From: Tricholomella constricta
Taxonomy: Eukaryota > Basidiomycota > Agaricomycetes > Agaricales > Lyophyllaceae
NCBI GenBank assembly: GCA_013368375.1
Contig: JAACJP010000002.1
Span: 496,001-560,000 of the forward strand
Length of the DNA stretch: 64,000 bases
Direction of reading: 5' to 3'
This document shows, piece by piece, positions 11,381-21,166 of the stretch. The first letter of the stretch is position 1. Every line of letters begins with the position of its first letter. The notes below the pieces were generated by a model, which was not told where the DNA came from, ran no database searches, and saw only the letters and a list, made by a program, of their open reading frames with translations. The position numbers and the translations under genes were made by a program.

Positions 11381-11883
11381 TCGGTGTGGCGTACGGGTGA
11401 TGATGAGTAATTCTGTGTAGCGTTGGGCGGAGAGCAAGATAAGGTTTGCGATGGGACGTGAGCCATGTTATTGGATGGCGGAGGGATTTTGTGATTGGGC
11501 AGAGGACGAGGGCCGTGGCTGATGTTGACGTCAAGCTGGGATTGGGTACCATTTCAGGATAAATTGCGGAGGATACTTGCTCCTCATTGGTCCGCTTCCC
11601 CGGTGTCACGGCCTACGAGCGCTCGCCGGATCTGTGACGTTGCCGGCAATTAATTATTCAGACAGGATCCTCGAGAAAATGAGGGTCAAACAGATTAATT
11701 GCGTTTTGCTGCTAATTGTCGCCCAGCTAAAGCTAGTCTCGATTTCACGTCAACATGTAAGATCTCCACTACCTTCTCAGATCCGCTCTAGTCGTCCTAT
11801 CGATTTATACTTACTCTTCCTTCCTCCCTCCGTTTAAATCAAACAACAATCCTCCCATCCCCCTTTCTCCCCTTCCCACCCCA
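11381..11883. other. Promoter region of the Zn2Cys6 factor
   Basis: About 500 bp. It includes an inverted CCAAT (ATTGG near 11583) and pyrimidine-rich DNA just upstream of the ATG at 11884, usual for basidiomycete promoters. No coding sequence recognised. Confidence 0.45.
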
Positions 11884-14800
11884 ATGTCTCCTAGACGTCC
11901 CTCCTCTACCACTCCCTCCTCCTCCTCTAATCCAAAGTCTGCCTCCACGCCCTACTCACGCCGCCCCACCGGTCAGCCAAAGTCCTCCCGTCAGCAGTTT
12001 TCTGCCTGCGGCGCCTGTCGCATGCGAAGGTATTATTCCTCATTCTTCATGCTAATATCCTATTCATTTCCGACCCAGAGTGCGTTGTGATCTCAAGGAT
12101 TTACCTTTTACCACTGTCGCCCCGCATCCCGCCTGCTCAAATTGCAAAGAGCGTGGCCTAAAATGCGTGTCAGTCATCCTCACAAATTCCTTTTGCCTCT
12201 CTCACAGTTTCATTAGTGATGAATTTGCTGATGTAAAGGCTGTCAAACTCCTACGACGTGGTCGACGTCTGCAGCAAGTCGAGTAGGTATCATCTGCTCC
12301 ACGTGTCTTTCATCATCTTATCCCCCCTCAGAGCAATTTATGGCAAGGTCCTAGGGCCAGACGGTGCTTCGTCCTCGTCGCCGCCAGCAACACGACTGCC
12401 GAGCATCATACCCCAGCTCGCCCCGGAATTTTTTACTTCCGCATTTTGGAAATGGTTTATCGTACAACGTACTAAATTCATCTTTTCTTACAACGTCTGC
12501 CACCACTGATTATCGCGGATCGCAGGCCCAATACTTGATTCTATCGAGTTCCCAGTTCGATTTAATGCACATATCAAGGGCAATCAATCCCTTGGTCATG
12601 AAGGTGGTCTCCTTGCCATGGTATTGGTTGTATGGGCCGCATCATTTGGCCTTGATGAACGTGGCGTCCCCGATTCTGACCAACTCGCGACATCTGAGCT
12701 GGAAACACCCACCGCGACAACCTCCAGCTCCAGGTCGAGAAGGGCTAGCGCTAATACAAATTCTGATACAAAGATCAAGGAAGTCACTCCAGAGCGACGA
12801 CGCAAAGGGATCAAAGAACGGACCGAAGCTATGCTCAGGGAAATCTTAGAACTCGTCGACTTTCACGGAGTGATGAGGCGACCCACCTGGGATGGTGTGC
12901 GTGTGCTGTTGTTAATAATGCCGCTTCTCGAAGGTAGCCCCCCGTTCTCCATGTTTTATGCGTCTACTTACCAACAACATCATACAGAGGCCCACCCTCT
13001 TGAGAGACTCGCAATGTACGAGGCCACCCTATCACAGACGCAGGCCCTATGTACCCTGTCTGCATCGTCCACTGGCCCCTCGGCGTCGATGGCTTCCTCC
13101 TCATCTGACACTACTGACGATGCCCTCGTCCGTGCTCGAATTTTCTGGTACGCCCATATGCAAGAGGGTATCTCCACAGGCATGCGAGGCGGACGCCTGG
13201 TTCTGTAAGTCGTGGTATTTTCCACTGCCGTAGATGTGATTTTATCTATGTTTATATCAGCGACACGGATGACTTCGAGACATTCCAGCACACCTTACCG
13301 TCCTACGTATTTGGCACAGATGCTAACACTAGCATCAATGCGTCTCCTTCTCCTCCTGATTCAATCCGTCCCATGTCCGGCCACGGCATGCTGCCTCAAT
13401 CATCCAATCCTCAACGCAGTGCCCTCAACATCTCACAGCTCTTCTCCTTACCCCTCCAGCTTAGCGCCATTTGCAGGAAAGTACACGCCGTGCTTACAGG
13501 CCCCAAGGCCACGCGTAGGGCTGATGAACATGGTCTAATTGACGCACACGGTATGCGTGAGATATGGGACGACCTTGACCACTGCTGGAAGGATTTTGAC
13601 GCCTTGAGGCGGAGTGGCTCCTCTACGCAGGAGTCCGTCAAGTTCGAACAGTATGTCAGTGCTTGGCAGGTGAGTATACCAACTCTATGGGGTGCGGCCT
13701 ATGATTGATTTTGTTCCGACTGTATCTCAGATATACATCTTCGAATGCCGTGAGTTTTCATTTGCATGCCTTTAGTACAGTAACTGAATAACACATTCCC
13801 TTTGACTAGATAACGTCATCCGCGAGTCTCTGAAACAATCCATGTCGAGAACAAGCGGCGATAGCACAACCTATGCTATGTTCTCTGGAGGATCCCCTTC
13901 GCGTCCATCGTCCCACTCGTCCTCGTCACCTTACCTCTCACCTCACCATCTCCATGTCATTGCTACCCGCAAATGCCTCGATCTTCTTCCCCTCGTCCTT
14001 CGTATCATAAAATTCCACCTCACACAGCACGAGCGCGGCCTAGACCATGGTGGCCTCTTCAGATGGGATGCTGGTCTTGTTCGCGATGGTTGTTTCTTCG
14101 CTGGATTCCTGGCCGCCAGCGTCGAAGGAGACTCCCTCGAATTAACAACCGATGACCGTGACAACGACTTGACTCGGGGTCGCAGCCGCTTGACCGCAGA
14201 AGAGGGTGTCGCACTTTGCCTTACAGCCCTTGCAGAAATGAAATGGGCATTCTCCCGAAGTGAGGAACGAGAGGAGACGGTTCGAATGGTTTGGGAGAAC
14301 CGCAAAGTAGGCCGGAACACCGGCCGATACTCTCTCAGCGGCTCAAGCGTCGGCCGCATTGGTCCTGGTGCATACCAAGACCTGATGTACAGCAAACCAA
14401 CGTCCCTGCCTTCTTACTCATCCCACGGATACTCGCCGATACCTGGGAATGAACGACCATTGCTTCCGCCGTTGCGCTCCCCGCGACGAGCGGAGTCAGC
14501 TCCTAGCACGGCATATAGCACCACCGGACACGGTGCCAATGGATGGCCGTCCTACACACCTCCAGGGACAGCCACTTCTGTCGCCACCAGCGCAGGGACT
14601 GGTGTCAGCGTCGGTGCCAGAGGGTCACCACTCTTTCATGGTCTGTCGGCACCCATCCCCTTCAAGGGTGATCCTCATGAGCCGTTTTACAACGTCCCCG
14701 TGGACATGGATCAGTTTAGCTTCCATGCTCCCGTCGGTCCCGGTATCAATGACGCCCCAAGCCTGGCTGCAGCGTCCTACCACCACCGCGACCCACCCTC

Positions 14801-14948
14801 GAGTGCCCATTCTATTCACAGCGCTGCCTCGTCCACATACTTGGATCCTGGCGTCTTTGCGGCGTCAGGTTCTTCAATAGTTCACTCTAGCAGTGATGTT
14901 CAGAACTGTCCGCAGTTCGGCGACGATTGCAACGCTTATTACCACTGA
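11884..14948 (+). CDS. Zn(II)2Cys6 transcription factor with fungal-specific middle domain
   Basis: Nuclear DNA-binding regulator. After a Ser/Pro-rich start, the binuclear zinc cluster reads ACGACRMRR-VRC, 15 residues, then CSNCKERGLKC, split by an intron in the arginine run. Spacing is C-X2-C-X6-C-X15-C-X2-C-X6-C; the X15 loop is longer than usual. A basic linker follows (VKLLRRGRRLQQVEAIYGK). Next is a fungal_trans-like region (FFTSAFWKWFIVQRP, LLAMVLVVWAASFGLDE, ALVRARIFWYAHMQEGISTG, HVIATRKCLDLLPLVLRIIK). The tail is long, low-complexity and Ser/Pro/Gly-rich, ending at 14946-14948. About nine exons and 800 residues. The intact cluster and middle domain argue for a functional factor; target genes unknown. 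It is a single gene, not next to an obvious metabolic cluster. Confidence 0.88.
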
Positions 14949-15791
14949 GCGCCGTGTAACACCAAATTGTTGTCGCTTTTCATATCTGATCCTTGTCCAG
15001 CTGTTTTATTTTTTTACGTCGCGCTTTTCTCGCTTTTAATACCATATAACTCTTATACCGTACGCAAGTTTGAATCATTAGTTTTCACTTCGATACTCAT
15101 GTGTACATTAATCATACAAGGAGTAGTCCCATAACCGTCACAATAAACCTCCCATAACCGTCACAATAAACCTCCAAAATCAGAAGGCGTGTCGTTTCTC
15201 AGGGGCCAGTGTTTCGTGACCTAATAAGAGACAACTTTTTCTCATATGGAAATGACATATCGTCCTGCAGGCGACTGAAAGAACATGTCCCACTTGGCAT
15301 GAATCCAGAACACGGTGATGCCAAGGTCCCAGGAGGGGATGCTTCTGCCTGTGGCGTACCAATTCGAACCAGAAGGACCAAGGTGTCGATCATTCCTTGG
15401 TACAGGATGACTAGCTATAGCTGATCGACTCGCAGGGTCTCGTGAAGGGATCGTGGGTTCGCCTTCAACATGACTGAGAGAAGCTTCCCGAGAGAGAAAC
15501 GTCAGGTGTTGATGTGGGGGAGGGGGGAAGGTTGATATGAACTATTGGGGAAATTTGTTTTTTTTTTGTAATTCCAGGGCTCAGCCTCGGTCGGTGCGTC
15601 CATCAGCAGCTGAGTGATAAGTTTGTTCATCCGGGGAGCGAGAACCAGGAAGGAGAACTAGTTGATGGATATTAAACGCAGAAGTTGGTAAAAGTCGACT
15701 CCGAGTTCGGAGAGGGCTCGAGAAGATCCGGGCTCCGGGAAGGCTCCATTATGAATCTTTCGGCAGGGTGATCAGTATTTCTGTGCGACAG
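14949..15791. other. Long intergenic region with tandem repeat
   Basis: Downstream of the transcription factor. It contains a perfect 2 x 23-bp tandem duplication (15128-15173), listed separately. On the - strand at about 15190-15400 there are short frames with a hydrophobic flavour, but no consistent gene model. A T9 run lies near 15558. Confidence 0.4.
15128..15173. repeat. Two perfect tandem copies of a 23-bp unit
   Basis: Copies 15128-15150 and 15151-15173 are identical (unit begins CCCATAACCG and ends CAATAAACCT). It looks like a simple slippage duplication in the 3' flank of the transcription factor gene. Confidence 0.9.
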
Positions 15792-16345
15792 ATGAGCGGA
15801 AATATCCGGATGGTATTCAATCCGAACACTGGAATCCGAGGTGTCATAAACGGAGCAGTGGACAGAGATACAATACTTATGGTTCGGACGTACCGATATG
15901 GTAGTGTCAATCTCACATTGCAAACCTGGCACATGTAAAGCATGCGGCCAAGGCGTGTTTCAATTTGGAGATGAAAGTTTCCGGCCGCATGGTCTTCCGC
16001 AATTGTCGTTGGCAAGTCGACGTAAAATAGCTGTTCTAGTGAATTCGGTCTATCATTCAGGGCCAAATGTTCTCAAGGTAAGACAAGAGGTAGAGAAACT
16101 CGGATATGATCATGAGGCTCAGCGTCCACTTTGGCCTAGCCTATTTCTTGATCTAGAGCCACCAGAGGCAGTCGTAAGCTAGCTCCAGATAATATTTTTT
16201 AGTCTGCACGTATACCCATCAAGTCCTCTAGGAATCCGGCGGGCGGGCTCGTGCAGGGTTCCAGCAAAACGTCAAATTTCTAAAAGAAAGCAAAATCCCA
16301 GAGTTTTGGCTCCCCATACCCACAGAGTCTGTTAAAACGCAGTAA
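15792..16345 (+). CDS. Hypothetical protein, three-exon model
   Basis: No family recognised. Exons 15792-15900, 15953-16173 and 16232-16345, with GT-AG introns of 52 and 58 nt, give 444 nt and a 147-residue product. It starts MSGNIRMVFNPNTGIRGVIN, contains SRRKIAVLVNSVYHSGPNVL and KVRQEVEKLGYDHEAQRPLW, and ends PEFWLPIPTESVKTQ. The opposite strand also has an open frame (15672-16066) that can be joined by a 50-bp intron, but it lacks a good ATG, so I favour the + strand. The final TAA overlaps a possible donor (GTAAG), so the protein could be longer. Expression evidence would settle strand and ends. Confidence 0.38.
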
Positions 16346-16713
16346 GCTATAATCGGCATATAAGAAATGGGGAAATATAGTCGTGATGCCTTTCCGTCGA
16401 GGTTCTTGCTAGGTCAAGCTTCACTGCCACAGCAATTTTCCCGTCGAAACTGATGATCCAGCAAAGGTAAAACAACTATTTCTCATCCGTTTCCAGCAGC
16501 TGGCTTATATTACGATGTTGGCCACCTACCATTGTTACATTGACCGTTCAGCTAAAGGTGTTGTTGATGTCAGGTCGAAAGTGGCTAATCAGATAAGATT
16601 AATACCGAGGGAATGGCTTGGCTGATCAAGGACACGCCTGCGGCTTTCCTGTGACCTTGGTTTTCCCTGCATCCATCTCAACGAAGTAGCAAGGCACGTA
16701 GCGACTCGTTTCA
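16346..16713. other. Intergenic region
   Basis: About 370 bp before the zinc-ribbon gene. Stop codons in every frame; nothing recognised beyond the expected promoter of the next gene. Confidence 0.4.
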
Positions 16714-17248
16714 ATGTTCTGTGAGTCCGTGGGCAATCGACAACGATGTTCATACGGTACTAACAGAACCAGTCTGTGTTCCAATCATCTGTGAGTTAGT
16801 ACATCACCAACCCTTCACCTTGCTCACTTTGTGCCGTGGCTGCCTTTCAGTTGGTTGCCATACGTCTCTCAAGCCCGACGGCGAACAGCAATACCCACGA
16901 ATCTGCCCTCGGTGCCACAATGGTATGACCACATCTTCCATGTTATCGACTTAAACATCAGCTCGTTATAGCGTCTGTCATCGCTGCAAAGAGCACCAAA
17001 TGGTTTGAACTCTTCTGGGTGCCCCTAGTTCCGTTTTCCAAGAAGCACATATGGCTTTGCAGCATCTGTCAATGGCAAGCCCGCATGGCGCCGGGGTGTG
17101 TGAAACCCGTCCTCCTCATGAAATCACGCTCACAGACATCTTCAGGCAAGGAGAACCTCCTGTTGGGCAGTATCCTCAGCCCAGTCAAGGTTTCCATCAG
17201 AATTACCAGCCAGGGTATGCGCCTGCATATATCCAACAGAAGCCATAG
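16714..17248 (+). CDS. Small zinc-ribbon protein, fungal type
   Basis: Five exons encode a protein of about 110 residues. The assembled start MFFCVPIIFGCHTSLKPDGE leads to RICPRCHNASVIAAKS (first CXXC), WFELFWVPLVPFSKKHIW (hydrophobic) and LCSICQWQ (second CXXC), then a Gln/Pro/Tyr-rich tail ending GYAPAYIQQKP. The paired CPRCH...CSICQWQ knuckles match a widespread fungal family of uncharacterised zinc-ribbon proteins. Exon 1 is only 7 nt (16714-16720) and exon 2 only 18 nt (16773-16790); introns are 16721-16772, 16791-16850 and 16923-16971, plus one ending just before QGEPPVG. Without these small exons the MFFC start and family N-terminus are lost. Molecular role unknown. Confidence 0.8.
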
Positions 17249-17554
17249 GAGCATTAGGCTCTCACGTACAGCGCATGTTTGGACGTCGGCCTGTTACCAC
17301 GAGTCTTGCTATTTGATTTTTTTATTTGATTGACATGCCTTACTTTGTACTATCACCAGGGGATTTTGAGAAATGTCATCACGTTCTGCTTTCCACGATC
17401 CCTTGCAACGAAACACAAGGGTACGGAATTGAACCACCTGCTGCCGGAAGTCCAACCACCCACTACTAACCGACTGTCCTCACCGAATATGTATATATAC
17501 GAAAATAACGCCCGTGGACCGATGAGTCACCTCGTTCGCCGACCGACAGATACG
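17249..17554. other. Convergent 3' spacer
   Basis: About 300 bp between the stop codons of the zinc-ribbon gene (+) and the aspartic protease (-). Nothing recognised. Confidence 0.4.
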
Positions 17555-19318
17555 TTACGAACAGAACAACGAGTGGTGGCGTCTAATTCTAACAAAAAGA
17601 GTAATAACCGTACCAACGATAAACCCACAGATAGAGGATATTACACAGACAAGGACATTCATCGGCGAGGCTTCCTTGTGAATATGCTGTCGCGTCCAGG
17701 GAGTGGTGGACTGGGATTGCTCAGGCCCACGCTCTTTGCGAAATTGCGACATGGAAATCAATGGGTCGGTCATACTAAGAAGACCTATGAGAGGCTGATG
17801 GGTCGAATTCGCAGAGTGATGGGTAACATAGACGTTCTAAGACACCAACATTAGCACTTTTAAATGCGGCAGCAGCGGACGAAATACGTACTCGAAGAAA
17901 AACGTCACCGAGCAGCCAGTCACCAGAGTTTACCTGCAAGGACCATCATTGTGGTAATATGATACATAGTAGGTTGAAGGCTGGAAAGAGCGCACCCCGT
18001 CATTTGCCTGTATACCACCTATGCACCAACCGGCTTCCGAGCCGCCCTCCTCCCAGTTGATATCCCCCGGATCGATCGGGAAGGCGCGCTCGTTACCTTT
18101 CTCTCCTAATGAGAAGCTCACCGATATACCACGATCGCATCTGATCTCCCATAATCCACTCATATCGTTTCTCCTCGTCGCATCTTGATCCGCGCTTCGC
18201 CAGAACGCCTCGACGTCGCGAGTCGGCCCCAATATCAAGGTGGTCCCAGTATCCAGAACGGCAACGGGCGATTTTGATCCAGGAACAAGTGAGGGAGAAA
18301 GTGAGAATGTCGTGTTGTCTATCGTTAGCGACTGAAGCGGTAGCTTCCAATAGTTGAAAGAGTCTGCGCCAGCTTTAGAAACAGTAGTGAACGAAAAGCT
18401 CGCCAAGTCAGAGCTTATGGTCTCGTCGAGTTCCCCGATAGTGAAAGATGAAGTTACATCATCCGGTCCCGAGCCCCGCCCAAGTTTGAAAGCAAAAAAG
18501 CGGTCAGGTTCATCAAAGTTCGAGAAGATGTTGTCTAGAAGTGTGTTGCCATCTGCGAGAGATATTGCCGCAATGGAGGAAAATGAGAGACCCAGAATGC
18601 CCGAGTTTCCAGCGCTGGAAAGGTCAAGTCCCTGTGTTCGATTGGCGAGCGCTGGGGTAGAGTAAGCGATCGAAAAACATGTGAATGTGACAACGGTACC
18701 AAAAACTTGAGAAGCAATTTCAAAACGACCTATTCTTACAGTTTCGAACCCAACATTACCTGTAACAGAGCCGGTGAGATACGAAAGCTTGAAGTTTTTG
18801 TCGGATAATGTCAAAGACGAGGATCGATCTGCTATATATTTTGTGATGCCATTGCAATCTGACGTCGAGCATTGGGCCGAGACCACCCACTGAGGGCCAA
18901 TTAGCACATGTAACAGTGACTCGGTGATGGTCCACATACAAAATCGGAGGACCCGGTGTCAAGTATCACCGAGAGTTCCTGCCCGCCGACGCTGATATAT
19001 ATAAGTAAAGACAGAGAAAGATTAATATATAATTTGATAGGGGAGAGAATCCAATGAACCTGACAGATACCAGATATGTGCTTTGTTGCAAGTATGTGAG
19101 AGATGTATGGAAAGAAATAAACCAGATACGCACAACTCGTTCCTATTGTTGATCGCTACATCGGTGGTCAAGACGTTTCCCGTGGACAAAGAAGGCCGCA
19201 AACGGGGTATGCGGCGAATGGGTACGCGAAAACCTGAGATGGGAGCGACGTTGGCTACTGCGGGTCGGGACTGGAGTAAGATAGTGGCGACAGCGAGCAG
19301 CAGAGCGAAGGGGAGCAT
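17555..19318 (-). CDS. Aspartic protease (pepsin family A1) with C-terminal membrane helix
   Basis: Secretory-pathway endopeptidase. ATG at 19318 gives a signal peptide (MLPFALLLAVATILLQSRPA). The first catalytic motif, VILDTGSSDFWV, is rebuilt by removing an intron whose donor follows GSSDF; the second is VAVLDTGTTLILGP. Family features include GILGLSFSSIA, a flap-region equivalent, and near the end NSGDWLLGDVFLRNVYV. The last exon adds a linker and a predicted transmembrane helix (NVLVCVISSICGFIVGTVIT) followed by basic residues, so the protein is probably membrane-anchored with the protease domain outside or lumenal. A longer upstream frame exists, but the signal peptide decides the start. 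Divergent from ypt1 with about 200 bp between start codons. Confidence 0.88.
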
Positions 19319-19519
19319 GGAAGGGCGAACGAGGAGGTGTGGCGGACTGAATTTAGGGAGATCACTTGGCATCACCGGTCGGCCGGGAGTGCCGAAGCTG
19401 GCCGGGTCTGGCCGTGTGCCGTTGCCACTGCCTTGTGTTGACGCAGCCAACGCAGCCTCTCTCCAACCCGTTCTCCTCTCAACTTGTCATTCTCCCCGCC
19501 CCATTCCTCGTCCTTCATC

Positions 19520-20598
19520 ATGCACACCAGCGAGTACGACTATCTCTTCAAGCTTCTCCTCATCGGTGACTCTGGTGTCGGCAAGGTATGCAGTTGATGT
19601 GGCATGTCCTCGTGTTGCTCACTCCGTCTTTTCAAGTCTTGTCTGCTTCTTCGTTTCGCTGACGACACCTACACCGAGAGCTACATTTCTACCATCGGTG
19701 TCGACTTCAAGATTCGCACAATAGAGCTTGAGGGCAAGACCGTGAAGCTTCAGATTGTCAGTCCAGCATCCTTCTTTCATGCGCTATCTCTGGCTCTCCC
19801 GGCAACCGCCACCGTGACCCATATGGGCGTTCTTTTGGGAAACCTACCCAGCTCATTTACTTGCTGGGGATATTTTTTCTTCTTTTTATGTTTTTTTCCG
19901 ATCGCCGTCTCCTAAGCATCCTCACTAACACGTCTTGTATCTACTTGTTTGGGTTTAGTGGGACACTGCGGGTGTGTATTCGTTGCCGACAAGCCTTCAT
20001 TTGAAGTTCTGACGCTGTTCTTAGGCCAGGAACGTTTCAGAACGATCACGTCATCGTACTATCGGGGTGCTCACGGCATTATCGTGGTCTACGATGTGAC
20101 TGACAATGGTTCGCACTTAGCCTATTAAACATACAACCTGCTTCTGACTCGACAACGCAGACACATTCACGAACGTCAAGCAATGGCTGCAGGAAATTGA
20201 CCGGTATGCGTCGGAGGGCGTCAACAAACTGCTTGTTGGAAACAAGTCAGATTTGACGGGGAAGAAAGTTGTGGAGTATAGTGTTGCCAAGGTCTGTTTC
20301 TCGCGGCTCTTTCTTCCTGATATCGTAGGCTGATCTTGGGCCTTAGGAATTCGCGGACCAGCTCAGCATCCCCTTCCTTGAGACATCTGCGAAGAATGCC
20401 ACCAACGTCGAGCAGGCTTTCTTGACCATGGCGAAACAGATCAAAGACAGGTATGCTTCTACACCAATGCTCAACAAACTACATCCTGACATTTGTGTCA
20501 GGATGGGATCCACGTCGACACCTTCAGGGGCCGCCAAATCGTCAACAGTCACCCCTGGGCAAACTGTTCAATCACAGCAATCAGGCGGATGTTGCTGA
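19520..20598 (+). CDS. ypt1: Rab GTPase Ypt1 (Rab1)
   Basis: Small GTPase controlling ER-to-Golgi traffic and autophagy. [20 protein letters not shown] leads into the P-loop GDSGVGKS; then switch I ([12 protein letters not shown]), [19 protein letters not shown] (G3, switch II), VGNKSDL (G4) and [14 protein letters not shown] (G5). It ends SQQSGGCC, a double-cysteine geranylgeranylation site. Several short introns interrupt the gene, including one within the P-loop codons (GVGK/SCLLL) and one before WDTAG. ATG at 19520, stop at 20596-20598, about 204 residues. The prenylation at the C-terminus is the job of the Rab geranylgeranyltransferase, whose alpha subunit is also in this window (56-58 kb). 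Confidence 0.97.
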
Positions 20599-21166
20599 AC
20601 TCTATACTTGTTGCACTTACAGCGTACGTTTAGATCTGTTTCTTGACCTCGGCTTCTCGTAATTTGCCGCCCAGCCAACGGCCTTTACAGCATCTGGAAC
20701 GCTCCATTGCATATATGGTCTTCTCACCTATTCATTTCCTGCTTCTAGGTAGACGTCCCTGCCATTTTCGTGTTTTTCTTCCTTGTGTTGTTCTCTCTAC
20801 GGTTGGGCGCCCGTGGCGAGGTTTTTAGGATTTATGTTTTGTGAAATATAGTATTCTTCTATACCTACTGCCGCTGCACTTTCCAAGTTCCATTTACATT
20901 TGCACTAGCGCGCGCTCACGCGCGGGCGTGGCTGCAACTTCATGTGAGGAGGATCACTTTCCGAATACATGATTTCAAGCTCTGATCTGTCAGAAAAGCA
21001 GGTCTTCTCAATGGCCGATTCCTGTGGCGAATCTGAATCTATGAGAACGCGCCCTGAAGTTATTTCGAAGCCTCCCTCTTCACAACGTCACGCAGCGAGA
21101 ATTATTTAAAGGGTCCATCTGCTGAACGTGCTGAGGTTCAAGCAATCCCCTCAACTTTAGTGTGGT
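20599..21166. other. Intergenic region ypt1 to Argonaute A
   Basis: About 570 bp with a GC-rich alternating stretch near 20908-20930 (gcgcgcgctcacgcgcg). No gene or mobile element recognised. Confidence 0.4.

Noticed and set aside
14449..14880. Long alternative frames inside the transcription factor
   Set aside because: Shadow frames of a GC-rich low-complexity coding exon.
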